Positions 17,519-26,797 of a stretch of DNA of 64,000 nt are shown here, piece by piece. Under the pieces are notes generated by a model. The model ran no database searches, was not told the DNA's origin, and was given only the letters and a program-made list of their open reading frames with translations. The position numbers were made by a program, and so were the translations under genes. The stretch comes from Fodinibacter luteus (GTDB taxonomy: Bacteria > Actinomycetota > Actinomycetes > Actinomycetales > Dermatophilaceae). Every line of letters begins with the position of its first letter. Positions within the stretch are counted from its first letter, which is position 1. The stretch is from assembly GCF_039541575.1 (NCBI RefSeq), contig NZ_BAABGM010000015.1:186001-250000 (forward strand), written 5' to 3'.

Positions 17519-20500
17519 GTGTTCGCCAAGATCCTCGTCGCCAACCGTGGGGAGATCGCGGTCCGCGCGTTCCGCGCGGCCACCGAGCTCGGCGCGAAGA
17601 CGGTGGCCGTCTTCCCGCACGAGGACCGCAACTCCGAGCACCGCCTCAAGGCCGACGAGTCCTACGAGATCGGCGAGCGAGGGCACCCCGTCCGGGCGTA
17701 CCTCGACCACGCCAACATCGTTCGGGTTGCGGTCGAGTGCGGCGCGGACGCGATCTACCCCGGCTACGGCTTCATGTCCGAGAATCCCGAGCTCGCCGAG
17801 GCGTGCGCCGCGAACGGCATCACCTTCATCGGCCCGCCCGCGCCCGCCCTCCACCTCGCGGGGAACAAGGCCCGGGCCATCACCGCCGCTCGGGCGGCTG
17901 GCCTGCCGACGCTCGACAGCGCGGCGCCGACGACCGACCTCGACGCCCTCGCCGCCGCGGCGCACGACATCGGGTTCCCGGTGTTCGTCAAGGCGGTGAG
18001 CGGCGGGGGCGGGCGCGGCATGCGGCGCGTGGACGACCCGAGCACCCTGCGCGAGTCGCTCGAGGCGGCGCAGCGCGAGGCGGATGCCGCGTTCGGCGAC
18101 CCCACGCTGTACCTCGAGCAGGCGGTCGTCAACCCCCGGCACATCGAGGTGCAGGTGCTCGCCGACGCTACCGGCACGGTGCTCCACCTCTTCGAGCGAG
18201 ACTGCTCGGTGCAGCGCCGCCACCAGAAGGTCGTCGAGATCGCCCCCGCCCCGAACCTCGACCCCGCCCTGCGCGACCGGATGTGCGCGGATGCCGTGCG
18301 CTTCGCCGAGTCGATCGGCTACGTCAACGCCGGGACCGTCGAGTTCCTCCTCGGCGAGGACGGCCGCTACGTCTTCATCGAGATGAACCCCCGCATCCAG
18401 GTCGAACACACCGTCACGGAGGAGGTCACCGACGTCGACCTCGTCGTCGCCCAGATGCGCATCGCAGCCGGCGACACGTTCACCGACCTCGGCATGCGCC
18501 AGGACGACATCTACCTGCGCGGCGCCGCGCTGCAGTGCCGCATCACGACCGAGGACCCGTCGAACGGCTTCCGACCGGATGCCGGCCAGATCACCGTCTA
18601 CCGCTCGGCCGGCGGGGGCGGCGTCCGCCTCGACGGCGGCACGGTCTTCGTCGGGGCCCAGGTCAGCCCGCACTTCGACTCGATGCTCGTCAAGCTGACC
18701 TGCCGCGGCCGCACCTTCCCGACGGCCGTGCGCCGCGCGCGCCGGGCCCTCGCCGAGTTCCGCATCCGCGGGGTGTCGACGAACATCCCCTTCCTCGAGG
18801 CGGTGCTCGCCGACCCGGTGTTCCAGGGCGGTGCGGCGACGACGAGCTTCATCGACGAGCGTCCGGAGCTGCTCGAGGCCCGGATGGGCGGCGACCGCGG
18901 GACGAAGCTGCTCACCTACCTCGCGGACGTCAGCGTCAACCAGCCCCACGGGCCGGCGACGACGTTCATCAAGCCCCGGACCAAGCTGCCCGGGATCGAC
19001 CCGAGCGCGCCCGTGCCGCCCGGGAGCCGCGACCTGCTGCAGCGGGTCGGACCCGCCGAGTTCGCCCGCCAGCTGCGCGAGCGCACCGACGTGCCGGTCA
19101 CCGACACGACGTTCCGTGACGCCCACCAGAGCCTGCTCGCCACCCGGATGCGCACCCGCGACCTGCTCCACGTCGCCGAGCACGTCTCACGGCTCACCCC
19201 CGAGCTGCTGTCGATGGAGGCCTGGGGCGGCGCCACCTACGACGTCGCGTTGCGCTTCCTGTCCGAGGACCCGTGGGAGCGCCTCGCCCTGCTGCGCGAG
19301 GCGATGCCCAACATCCCCCTGCAGATGCTGCTGCGCGGTCGCAACACCGTGGGTTACACGCCGTACCCCACCCGGGTCACCGACGTGTTCGTGCAGGAGG
19401 CGGCGCGCACCGGCCTCGACATCTTCCGGATCTTCGACTCGCTCAACGACGTCGACCAGATGCGCCCGGCCGTCGAGGCCGTGCTCGGCACCGGCACCGC
19501 CGTCGCCGAGGTCGCCCTGTGCTACACGGGCAACCTGCTCGACCCGCGCGAGCAGCTCTACACCCTCGACTACTACCTGCGCCTCGCCGAGGAGATCGTC
19601 GGCACCGGCGCCCACGTGCTCGCCATCAAGGACATGGCGGGGCTGCTGCGTGCCCCCGCCGCGACCCGGCTCGTCCGGGCGCTGCGGGAGAACTTCGACC
19701 TGCCGGTGCACCTGCACACCCACGACACCGCGGGCGGTCAGATCGGCACGCTCCTCGCCGCCATCGACGCCGGCGTGGATGCCGTGGACGCCGCGTGTTC
19801 GTCGATGTCCGGCACGACGAGCCAGCCCAGCCTGTCCGCCCTCGTCGCGGCCACCGACGGCACCTCCCGCCCGACCGGACTGGACATCGACAAGGTGTTC
19901 TCGCTCGAGCCGTACTGGGAGGCCGTCCGGCAGGTCTACACGCCGTTCGAGTCCGGCCTGCCCTCCCCCACCGGACGGGTCTACTTCCACGAGATCCCCG
20001 GCGGCCAGCTGTCCAACCTGCGCCAGCAGGCGATCGCCCTCGGCCTCGGCGACCGCTTCGAGGACATCGAGGACATGTACGCCGCGGCCAACCGCATCCT
20101 CGGCAACCTCGTCAAGGTGACGCCCTCGTCGAAGGTCGTCGGTGACCTCGCCCTCGCCCTCGTCGGGGCCGGCGCCGACCCCGACGACTTCGAGGCGAAC
20201 CCGACGAAGTACGACATCCCCGACTCGGTCATCGGCTTCCTCGAGGGCGAGCTCGGCGACCCGCCCGGCGGCTGGCCCGAGCCGTTCCGCACCAAGGCCC
20301 TCCAGGGCCGGCAGGCCAAGCCGCGGGTCACCGAGCTCACCCCGGAGCAGGAGGAGGCGCTGCGCACCGACCCGCGCCGCACCCTCAACCAGCTGCTCTT
20401 CCCCGGCCCGACGCGGGAGTTCGAGGACAGCCGCGAACGCTTCGGCAACCTCTCCGTGCTCGGCACGATCGAGTTCCTCCACGGCCTGCAGCACGGCAGC

Positions 20501-20905
20501 GAGTACGAGGCCGAGATCGAGGCCGGCAAGCGGCTCCTCCTCGGCATCAGCTCGGTGGGCGAGGCCGACCGGCAGGGCATGCGCACGGTCATGTGCACCC
20601 TCAACGGGCAGTTCCGCCCGATCCAGGTCCGCGACCGCTCCGTCACGGCCGACGTCAAGGCGGTCGAGAAGGCAGACCTGTCGCAGGCCGGACACGTTCC
20701 CGCGCCGTTCTCCGGGGTCGTCACCCCCACCGTCGGCGAGGGCGACACCGTCGAGCCAGGCGGGGTCGTCGCGACGATCGAGGCGATGAAGATGGAGGCC
20801 AACATCACGAGTGCGGTCGGCGGCACCGTCGAGCGGCTCGCGATCAGCGGGCACCACCAGCAGGTCGAGGGTGGTGACCTCATCCTCGTCGTCTCCCCCG
20901 GCTGA
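17519..20905 (+). CDS. pyc: Pyruvate carboxylase
   Basis: A 1128-residue single-chain enzyme that carboxylates pyruvate to oxaloacetate. Domains in order: biotin carboxylase (FAKILVANRGEIAVR, the GGGGRGMR ATP loop, FIEMNPRIQVEHTVTE), carboxyltransferase (VTDTTFRDAHQSLLATRMR, with the metal-binding HLHTHDTAG), and the biotinyl domain with EAMKMEAN (biotin on Lys1091). The length is standard for actinobacterial Pyc. The start is GTG at 17519, preceded by GGGAGG; upstream in-frame codons have no ribosome site. A TACGCT at 17457 could be the -10 box of a leader about 50 nt long. It supplies oxaloacetate next to malic enzyme and PPDK, which use the same pool. Confidence 0.97.
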   Translation: MFAKILVANRGEIAVRAFRAATELGAKTVAVFPHEDRNSEHRLKADESYEIGERGHPVRAYLDHANIVRVAVECGADAIYPGYGFMSENPELAEACAANGITFIGPPAPALHLAGNKARAITAARAAGLPTLDSAAPTTDLDALAAAAHDIGFPVFVKAVSGGGGRGMRRVDDPSTLRESLEAAQREADAAFGDPTLYLEQAVVNPRHIEVQVLADATGTVLHLFERDCSVQRRHQKVVEIAPAPNLDPALRDRMCADAVRFAESIGYVNAGTVEFLLGEDGRYVFIEMNPRIQVEHTVTEEVTDVDLVVAQMRIAAGDTFTDLGMRQDDIYLRGAALQCRITTEDPSNGFRPDAGQITVYRSAGGGGVRLDGGTVFVGAQVSPHFDSMLVKLTCRGRTFPTAVRRARRALAEFRIRGVSTNIPFLEAVLADPVFQGGAATTSFIDERPELLEARMGGDRGTKLLTYLADVSVNQPHGPATTFIKPRTKLPGIDPSAPVPPGSRDLLQRVGPAEFARQLRERTDVPVTDTTFRDAHQSLLATRMRTRDLLHVAEHVSRLTPELLSMEAWGGATYDVALRFLSEDPWERLALLREAMPNIPLQMLLRGRNTVGYTPYPTRVTDVFVQEAARTGLDIFRIFDSLNDVDQMRPAVEAVLGTGTAVAEVALCYTGNLLDPREQLYTLDYYLRLAEEIVGTGAHVLAIKDMAGLLRAPAATRLVRALRENFDLPVHLHTHDTAGGQIGTLLAAIDAGVDAVDAACSSMSGTTSQPSLSALVAATDGTSRPTGLDIDKVFSLEPYWEAVRQVYTPFESGLPSPTGRVYFHEIPGGQLSNLRQQAIALGLGDRFEDIEDMYAAANRILGNLVKVTPSSKVVGDLALALVGAGADPDDFEANPTKYDIPDSVIGFLEGELGDPPGGWPEPFRTKALQGRQAKPRVTELTPEQEEALRTDPRRTLNQLLFPGPTREFEDSRERFGNLSVLGTIEFLHGLQHGSEYEAEIEAGKRLLLGISSVGEADRQGMRTVMCTLNGQFRPIQVRDRSVTADVKAVEKADLSQAGHVPAPFSGVVTPTVGEGDTVEPGGVVATIEAMKMEANITSAVGGTVERLAISGHHQQVEGGDLILVVSPG

Positions 20906-21098
20906 GCCACCCACCAGGCAGCGCACCCGCGGAGCACCCGCGGTCCGACCGGCATCCGACACGGCATCCGACGTCGTGCGCGGCATCCGACGTCGTCCGT
21001 CACGAAAGCCCCGTGGGCCGGATCGCCTTCCTACGGTGGAGGGACCGCGTCCGACGAGGACGCGGCGCGTGCTCACACCCCGAACGAAGGAGAACAGC

Positions 21099-21272
21099 AT
21101 GGGAATCGGCGACAAGATCGAGAACATGAAGGACGACGCGGTGGGCAAGGGCAAGGAGGCCGCGGGCAAGGCGACCGACAACGAGCGCCTCGAGGCCGAG
21201 GGTCGCGTCGAGCAGTCCGAGGCCGACCTCAAGCAGGCCGGCGAGAAGGCCAAGGACGCCTTCCGCAACTGA
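21099..21272 (+). CDS. CsbD-like stress protein
   Basis: A 57-residue, highly charged helical protein (MGIGDKIENMKDDAVGKGKE, ending EKAKDAFRN) of the CsbD family. Members are abundant in general stress and envelope stress; the biochemical role is unknown. GAAGGAG precedes the ATG at a good distance. TACGGT at 21032-21037 may be the -10 box. The upstream gap 20906-21030 carries repeated GGCATCCGAC words. Confidence 0.85.
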   Translation: MGIGDKIENMKDDAVGKGKEAAGKATDNERLEAEGRVEQSEADLKQAGEKAKDAFRN

Positions 21273-21342
21273 TCCGCGACACGCACGAGGGCCACGCACC
21301 GCACCGGCGGCGTGGCCCTCGTCGTCCCGGCCGGCCACCCGC

Positions 21343-21470
21343 GCTACCGGCTGCCGCCGGACGACCCGCCGCCACCGGCTGCCGCCGGACGACGTGCCTA
21401 CCAGCTGCCGCCGGACAACCCCCGCCACAGCTGCCGCCGGACGACGTGCCTACCAGCTGCCGCCGGACGA
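21343..21470 (-). repeat. Tandem copies of the DUF2207 gene 3' end
   Basis: On the minus strand the gene end coding SSGGSW and its TAG stop lies in GTCGTCCGGCGGCAGCTGG. The core GTCCGGCGGCAGC occurs about five times between 21343 and 21470, one copy inside the gene and the others past the stop. One downstream copy again carries the TGGTAGGCACG stop context. These look like decayed tandem duplications of the gene terminus. Confidence 0.6.
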
Positions 21471-23510
21471 CCCGCCGCCGCCGCCCCCGGAGAAGCCGCC
21501 TCCCCCGCTGAACCCGCTCGAGCCCGACGATCCCGGCGTCGAGACGAAGGTCCCGGCGGCGACCGTCGAGAACGAGTCCATGCTCGAGGCGACGTGGGAG
21601 AACCCGCCGGCCGACCAGTTGCCGACGTACCACGTCGGGCTCGCGACGACGTGCCCCGCGGCCGCGGCCGCCGCAGCGACCTCCTCGAACACCGTCGCCC
21701 ACCGGTCGGCGAGGCCGAACACGATGGCGTAGGGCAGGAACCGGCTGAAGACGTCCTGCGCCTCCTCCCACCGGATCTGGTTCGCCTCGGCCGTCGCGAT
21801 GTACCGCTCGAACCCCCGCGCCTGGGCCAGCACCGCCGACCCGGGCGCCGTGCGCGCGGCCATCCGGCGACCGAGCGCCCGCACGAGGAGGCCGGTGACG
21901 ACGACGCCGCCGATGAGGACCCAGAACGGCGACAGGGGGAACCCGGCATCCGCGAACAGGCCGGACAGCGGGCCCCAGCCGAGGAAGACGACGAGCACCC
22001 CCGCCGCGAGCAGGACCGAGCCGAGGCCGACCCACCCCGCGCGCTGGCGCTCCGGGCTGCGCCGGAACCAGCCACGCTGGACGACCTCCTCGTACATGAG
22101 CCGCTCGACGGCATCCAGGGTGGGCTTGAAGTGGTTCTTGAGCTGGGAGAGGGCCACCCTCTCGCCCGTGGCGAACACCGAGTCGAGGAGCACCTGCTCG
22201 TAGGGGGCGAGGGCTCCGGTGGTCGCCGGCGGTGCCGTTCGGGTGAGCACCCAGTCGTCGGGCCGCAGGAAGCCCTGGTCGTCGCGGGCGATCTGCAGGT
22301 GGCCGCGCACGGCGAGGTCGACGAGGGTCGCGGTGACGTCGACGAGGTTGACCTGCTCGTCGAGGATCGTGCCGAGCATTCCGGGCTGGACCCCGGCGGG
22401 CGGGGTGAACTGCACCGCCACCGTGGGGTCCGGACCGCCGACGACGACCGGCACAACCTGCCCGACGCCGGGGGTCAGGCCGGGGGTGAGCCCGGCGTAC
22501 TGCTCGTCACGGCCGCGCGTCCACACGAGCAGGCCCATGAGGGAGCCCGCGAGCAAGGGGAGCAGGATCCCGAGGCCGATCGCGAGCCAGCCCAGGGCGC
22601 GGGCGGCATCGGGGCTGACGAGCGCTCCGGAGGACGCGTCGACGTCGCCCTCGCGCAGGTCGGGGGTCAGGTCCCCGAAGGCGTCGCGGGGGTAGGACGT
22701 GAGCACGCTCGCGCCCTCCTCGGCCTCGAGGTCGGGCACGGCGAAGGTCGACGTCGCGCCCGGCGTCGCCTCGCAGGGCGTCGTCGACCCGAGGGGGCCG
22801 TGGAAGCAGGCGGCGCGGGTCGCCGCGGCGGGGCCGGTCACCCTCGCCGAGACCGACCGCTGCGGGAACCCGTTCGAGGTGTCGACGACGTTGTAGTAGA
22901 ACTCAGCGGTGCCGTCGCCGATGTCGTTGACGATGCGCCCGAGGCGGAAGCGCACGACGTAGTCGGCCGTGCCGCTCACCGTGAGAGACGGGCTCCCGAC
23001 CCGGATCTGGCGGTACGCACCGACGTCGGAGATCGCGATGTCGGTCGGGGCACCCGAGGGCGAGGTGACGGTGACGCCGGTCAGCTCGTAGTACCGGTAC
23101 TGGGTCTCGCTGTCACGGTAGCCCGCGCGGACCTTGACGTTGCGCAGGATGCCGTGCCGCTCCTCACCGTCGGGGAAGCGCCAGCGGATCGACTCCGTGA
23201 CGATGACCGAGCCGTCGGACTGGACCTGGAAGTCGGTGGAGAGCCGGTCGGCCTGCTCCTCGGCGGGCAGGACCGCCGTCGCGGGCCCCCACGCCGCCAT
23301 CGGCGGCGCGGTGGGGTCGCCGATCGGTGCCGTGGCCTGGGGTGCCGTGGTGTGGGATTCCACTGATGCCGCCGCGCCGGCGCCGGCGGACGGTGTGGCG
23401 GACGGTGCGGCGAGCGCGACGGGGCCGCCGAGCACCGCCGCGAGGACGGCCCACACCAGGGAGCGCGCCGAGCGCGCGAAAGGACGTCGCGACCGGCGGG
23501 CGTGCCGCAC
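21450..23510 (-). CDS. DUF2207 membrane protein
   Basis: A 686-residue protein. After a signal-like N-terminus (about residues 1-35) comes an extracellular beta-rich DUF2207 domain (STDFQVQSDGSVIVTESIRWRFPDGEERHGILRNV). A first membrane helix follows (ALGWLAIGLGILLPLLAGSLMGLLVW), then a cytoplasmic part, two more membrane helices (VGLGSVLLAAGVLVVFLGW and FWVLIGGVVVTGLLV) and a Gly/Ser tail ending GGSSGGSW. The tail is typical of this family. Function is unknown. The GTG start directly follows the smpB stop (TGAGTG), so translation is coupled to smpB. The DNA past its stop contains repeated copies of the tail coding sequence. Confidence 0.85.
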   Translation of the reverse strand: MRHARRSRRPFARSARSLVWAVLAAVLGGPVALAAPSATPSAGAGAAASVESHTTAPQATAPIGDPTAPPMAAWGPATAVLPAEEQADRLSTDFQVQSDGSVIVTESIRWRFPDGEERHGILRNVKVRAGYRDSETQYRYYELTGVTVTSPSGAPTDIAISDVGAYRQIRVGSPSLTVSGTADYVVRFRLGRIVNDIGDGTAEFYYNVVDTSNGFPQRSVSARVTGPAAATRAACFHGPLGSTTPCEATPGATSTFAVPDLEAEEGASVLTSYPRDAFGDLTPDLREGDVDASSGALVSPDAARALGWLAIGLGILLPLLAGSLMGLLVWTRGRDEQYAGLTPGLTPGVGQVVPVVVGGPDPTVAVQFTPPAGVQPGMLGTILDEQVNLVDVTATLVDLAVRGHLQIARDDQGFLRPDDWVLTRTAPPATTGALAPYEQVLLDSVFATGERVALSQLKNHFKPTLDAVERLMYEEVVQRGWFRRSPERQRAGWVGLGSVLLAAGVLVVFLGWGPLSGLFADAGFPLSPFWVLIGGVVVTGLLVRALGRRMAARTAPGSAVLAQARGFERYIATAEANQIRWEEAQDVFSRFLPYAIVFGLADRWATVFEEVAAAAAAAGHVVASPTWYVGNWSAGGFSHVASSMDSFSTVAAGTFVSTPGSSGSSGFSGGGGFSGGGGGGSSGGSW

Positions 23511-23990
23511 TCAGGCCTCGCGGCGCGAGCGTGACGCGATGGCGCGGTCGGCCTCGCGCCGGTCCTGACGCTCGCGCAGGGCGTGGCGCTTGTCGTAGTT
23601 CTTCTTGCCCTTGGCGACGGCGAGCTCGACCTTGGCGCGGCCGTCCTTGAAGTACAGGGAGAGGGGGACGACGGTGTGGCCGGTCTCGCGGGTGGCCTGG
23701 AGGATCTTGTCGAGCTCGCGGCGGTGCAGGAGCAGCTTGCGGCGCCGGCGCGGGGTGTGGTTGTTCCACGTGCCGTTGGAGTACTCCGGGATGTGGACGC
23801 CCTCGAGCCAGAGGTCGTCGTCGCTGTCGAAGCCGGCCCAGCCGTCGACGAGCGAGGCCCGGCCCATGCGCAACGCCTTGACCTCGGTGCCCATGAGGAC
23901 GAGGCCCGCCTCGTAGGTGTCCTCGATGAGGTAGTCGTGACGGGCCTTGCGGTTGCTCGCGACGAGCTTGCGTCCGGTCTCCTTGGCCAC
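23511..23990 (-). CDS. smpB: SsrA-binding protein SmpB
   Basis: A 159-residue protein that brings tmRNA to stalled ribosomes. Visible hallmarks are the N-terminal NRKARHDYLIEDTYEAGLVLMGTEVKALR, the barrel stretch SLVDGWAGF, and the basic C-terminal tail KGKKNYDKRHALRERQDRREADRAI. Length is normal. The GTG start at 23990 has TAGCCT 7 nt upstream and no ribosome binding site, so a leaderless transcript is likely. It sits in the conserved prfB-ftsE-ftsX-M23-smpB order. Its RNA partner ssrA is at 7834-8200 in this window. Confidence 0.96.
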   Translation of the reverse strand: MAKETGRKLVASNRKARHDYLIEDTYEAGLVLMGTEVKALRMGRASLVDGWAGFDSDDDLWLEGVHIPEYSNGTWNNHTPRRRRKLLLHRRELDKILQATRETGHTVVPLSLYFKDGRAKVELAVAKGKKNYDKRHALRERQDRREADRAIASRSRREA

Positions 23991-23997
23991 GGGAGTG

Positions 23998-24003
23998 AGG
24001 CTA
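23998..24003 (-). promoter_or_regulatory. -10 box (TAGCCT) for leaderless smpB
   Basis: On the minus strand TAGCCT ends 7 nt before the GTG at 23990. It lies in the 68-nt gap after the M23 gene, so smpB can be transcribed on its own. Confidence 0.55.
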
Positions 24004-24058
24004 CCGCCCGGCCGGCCCGCTCCCCCAGCTGATGCCGGGCGGGTGCCCGCGCCGGGGG

Positions 24059-25432
24059 TCACAGCCAGCGGCGCGGGTCGACGAAGTCGCCGTTCTCGAG
24101 GGTCTCGAAGTGCAGGTGGCAACCGGTCGAGGTGCCCGTCGAGCCCTCGTAGCCGATGACCTCGCCGCGCGAGACCTTGCCACCCCACTGCCGGATCGAG
24201 CGAAGGTGGTTGTACGTCGTCGCGAGGTGCTCGCCCGACACGAGGCCGTGGTCGATGACGACGCGGTTGCCGTAGCCCCCACCGTCGCCGGCCATGATGA
24301 TCGTGCCGCCTGCGGCCGCGCGCACGGCGGTTCCGCACGGCGCGGCATAGTCGCGGCCGGAGTGCAGGCGCCAGATCTGGTAGACCGGGTGGAAGCGCGT
24401 CCCGAACTCCGAGCTGACCCGGCCGCTCATCGGGCGGCTGAGGTAGCCGTCGTCGCTCCCTCCCCCGCCGCCACCGCTGGACCCGGACCGCGACGAGCCC
24501 TGGCTCTGCTGGCTCGCCGCGGCTCGGCGGGCTGCCTCCGCGCGGCGGGCTGCCTCGGCGCGACGGGCGGCCTCGGCCCGGCGCCTGGCCTCGGCGGCCC
24601 GCTGGGCGAGGACCTTCTTCAGGCGCGACTGCTCCGCCTTCATCGACGCGAGTTTGGCCTTCTCCGACGCGAGCTGGCCCGCGACCGCCTCGGCCTGGCT
24701 GGCCTGCTGCGCCGCGAGTGCGTCGAGCTCGGCCTTGGCCCGGGCGGCGGCATCGCGGGCCTGCTCGGCGCGGGCGAGGGCCTGCTCGGCCTTCTTCTTC
24801 TTCGCCGCCGAGTCGGCCCGCAGCGCGGAGAGGTGGTCCTCGAGCGCGGTGAGGCTCGCCTGCTCGGTGGCCAGGCGGTCCATCGTCTCGCCCTGGACGT
24901 CCATGACGGTGTCGACGAGGGCGATCCGGTCGGCGAACTGCTGGGGGTCGGTGCTCGACAGGGCCATGTCGAGCTGCCCGAAGCCCTGCTCCTGGTAGAT
25001 CTGCGCGGCGAACTGGGCGACCCGCTGACGGCCCTCGGCGACCTCCTTCGTCGTCGCGTCGAGCTCGGCCTCGGCCTTGTCCTCGCTCGCCCGGGCGGCC
25101 TCGAGCTCCTGCGCAGCGATGGCGTTGGCGCGGTCGGCGGCCGCGGCAGCGGCCTGGGCCTCGTCGAGCACGGCGCGGGCGCCGGGGAGCTTGCTCTTCG
25201 TCGACTGCAACGCGGTGTACGCGGCCGAGAGCTCCGCGCTCGTCTCGTGGAGGTCCTCCTCGAGCTGGTCGACCTGCGCGTCGACCTTGCGCTTCTCCGC
25301 GCCCGGGTCCGAGGCCGGTGGCCGCGCGCTCGCGGAGGTGGTCGCCAGGGCCCCAGCGCACAGGAAGGCCGCTCCGAGGGCGAGTGCCCGTCGTGGGGCG
25401 CCGGGCAGTGGCGCGCGTCCAGGTCGTCCCAT
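24059..25432 (-). CDS. Coiled-coil M23 peptidoglycan endopeptidase (FtsX partner type)
   Basis: A 457-residue exported protein. Residues 1-37 form a signal peptide ending TTSASA. Residues about 45-300 are two long coiled-coil segments (KRKVDAQVDQLEEDLHETSAEL; AARAKAELDALAAQQASQAEA), followed by a run of ARRAEAARRAEA repeats and a Gly/Ser hinge. The C-terminus is an M23/LytM domain with zinc ligands in FHPVYQIWRLHSGRDYA and the final HLHFETL. This architecture matches EnvC, PcsB and RipC, which are activated by FtsEX at the septum, and ftsX lies just upstream. ATG codons at 25432 and 25441 and a GTG at 25450 are all in frame; 25432 gives the cleanest signal peptide. Confidence 0.9.
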   Translation of the reverse strand: MGRPGRAPLPGAPRRALALGAAFLCAGALATTSASARPPASDPGAEKRKVDAQVDQLEEDLHETSAELSAAYTALQSTKSKLPGARAVLDEAQAAAAAADRANAIAAQELEAARASEDKAEAELDATTKEVAEGRQRVAQFAAQIYQEQGFGQLDMALSSTDPQQFADRIALVDTVMDVQGETMDRLATEQASLTALEDHLSALRADSAAKKKKAEQALARAEQARDAAARAKAELDALAAQQASQAEAVAGQLASEKAKLASMKAEQSRLKKVLAQRAAEARRRAEAARRAEAARRAEAARRAAASQQSQGSSRSGSSGGGGGGSDDGYLSRPMSGRVSSEFGTRFHPVYQIWRLHSGRDYAAPCGTAVRAAAGGTIIMAGDGGGYGNRVVIDHGLVSGEHLATTYNHLRSIRQWGGKVSRGEVIGYEGSTGTSTGCHLHFETLENGDFVDPRRWL

Positions 25433-25888
25433 GATCACCATTGGTAACACGTTTCACTCGGGTTGTGGTAGCCAACGGGCCGAGATTCCGCGGCGTGTCC
25501 CTGCCCACAGCACGGCGAGCGGCCCACAGCACCGACGAGCGCGCCGCACAACAGGCAGTAACGACGCCCGCGCGCCGGAGCCGTGCTCAGCCGCGACCTC
25601 GACCCTGCGCACTGCCTGTTGGCAGACCCGGGGCTCCACCGGATGCCGCGCGACGGCATCCCGTGTGCGTCCGGCTCCGGCGTGGCCTGCCCACAGCACG
25701 GCGACTGGCCCACAGCACCGACGAGCGCGCCGCACAACAGGCAGTAACGACGCCGGCTTGCCGGAGCCGTGCTCAGCCGCGACCTCGACCCTGCGCACTG
25801 CCTGTTGACAGACCCGGGGGTGGCGGTCGCAGCCGCAGGGTCGTCTGTTCAGACCCGCAGATGGCTGTTCAGACCCGCAGGTGGGTGT
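25433..25888. other. Repeat-filled gap between ftsX and the M23 gene
   Basis: About 450 nt without a gene separate ftsX from its presumed partner peptidase, although related genomes usually keep them close. The gap holds two 133-bp direct repeats (25501-25633 and 25687-25819), each with a family A inverted repeat, and a triple copy of the ftsX end. Frames that cross it are made only of the repeat and show no protein signature. Confidence 0.6.
25501..25819. repeat. Two 133-bp direct repeats with internal family A palindromes
   Basis: 25501-25633 and 25687-25819 match over 133 nt with only a few differences and are 186 nt apart. Each holds arms CAACAGGCAGT and ACTGCCTGTTG (25549-25559 with 25611-25621; 25735-25745 with 25797-25807). 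The same arm core is found at 632-705. No transposase or target duplication is visible, so the elements look like small non-autonomous or extragenic palindromic repeats. Confidence 0.75.
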
Positions 25889-25905
25889 TCAGACCCGCAG
25901 GTAGC
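25846..25905 (-). repeat. Three tandem 20-bp copies of the ftsX terminus
   Basis: TGTTCAGACCCGCAG starts at 25846, 25866 and 25886. Read on the minus strand, the ftsX end coding LRV and its TGA stop are copied twice more downstream, each time keeping the stop codon. Confidence 0.7.
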
Positions 25906-26794
25906 GGCGGAGCGTGACCATGCTCGTCAGGACGGCGAGCGCCGTCACGCCGAGCAGCATCCACGGGGCGAGGAACCACACGTCCGAGGTGCCGATGAAC
26001 GCCTGGCTCAGCGCGATCTGGCTCGCCCCCTCGTCGAAGACGTACTGCATGAGGGCGAGGAGCAACCCGACCGCGAGGACGACCCCGAGCGCCGAGACGA
26101 TGACCATCTCGGTGAGGAACGGCATCCGGATGGTCCAGTTCGACGCCCCGACGAGGCGCATGATGCCGATCTCCCGGCGCCGGATGAAGGCCGCCTGCCG
26201 GATCGTCGTCGCCATGAGCAGGGCCGCACAGGCGACCATGAGCCCGGCGAGGAGCACGGCGAAGAAGGTGACGTAGTTGATGATCGTGAAGAACTTGCTG
26301 AGCACCTTCTCCTGGTCCTGGACCGTCGCCACGCCCGGGGCGCCCTCGAACTGGCTCGTCACGACGGCGTACTTCGTCGGGTCGGCGAGCTGCACCCGCA
26401 GGCTCTGGGGGATGTCCCCGACCTCGACGTTGCCGGCGATGGGGCTGTTGCGGAACTGCTCCCGGAACCGTTCGAACGCCTCCTGCTCGGACTCGTAGAA
26501 GACCGCCTCGACCTCGGGCAGGGCCTCGAGCTGGTCCTGGATCGCGGTCTTCTGGGCCTCGGTGACGGCCCGGCCCTCGCAGTTGGGCTGGAGGGAGTCG
26601 GTGGTGCACAGGTAGATCGAGACCTGGATCCGGTCGTACCAGTAGCCCTTCATCGTGTCGGCCTGGCGCTGGGCGAGCAGGCCGAGGCCGAGGAGGAACA
26701 TCGAGACCATCGTCACGAGGACGACCGAGGCCGCCATCGACTTGTTGCGTCGCAGGCCGGAGCCGACCTCGGAGAGCAGGAAGCGGGGCTGCAC
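25889..26794 (-). CDS. ftsX: Cell division protein FtsX
   Basis: A 301-residue membrane protein with four helices (first at about 21-42, last three after residue 175) and a large outer loop between helices 1 and 2 that holds a Cys pair (YLCTTDSLQPNCEG), as in actinobacterial FtsX. It forms the membrane part of FtsEX and passes ATPase action to a septal peptidoglycan hydrolase, here probably the M23 protein encoded next. The GTG start is 3 nt after the ftsE stop. The conserved stretch RRREIGIMRLVGASNWTIR faces FtsE. The gene end is triplicated in the DNA that follows. Confidence 0.95.
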   Translation of the reverse strand: MQPRFLLSEVGSGLRRNKSMAASVVLVTMVSMFLLGLGLLAQRQADTMKGYWYDRIQVSIYLCTTDSLQPNCEGRAVTEAQKTAIQDQLEALPEVEAVFYESEQEAFERFREQFRNSPIAGNVEVGDIPQSLRVQLADPTKYAVVTSQFEGAPGVATVQDQEKVLSKFFTIINYVTFFAVLLAGLMVACAALLMATTIRQAAFIRRREIGIMRLVGASNWTIRMPFLTEMVIVSALGVVLAVGLLLALMQYVFDEGASQIALSQAFIGTSDVWFLAPWMLLGVTALAVLTSMVTLRRYLRV

Positions 26795-26797
26795 GGC

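Noticed and set aside
25454..25798. Small protein-coding genes on the minus strand in the ftsX-M23 gap
   Set aside because: These frames are made of the 133-bp repeat itself (VRRARRCCGP repeated) and have no ribosome site or protein signature.
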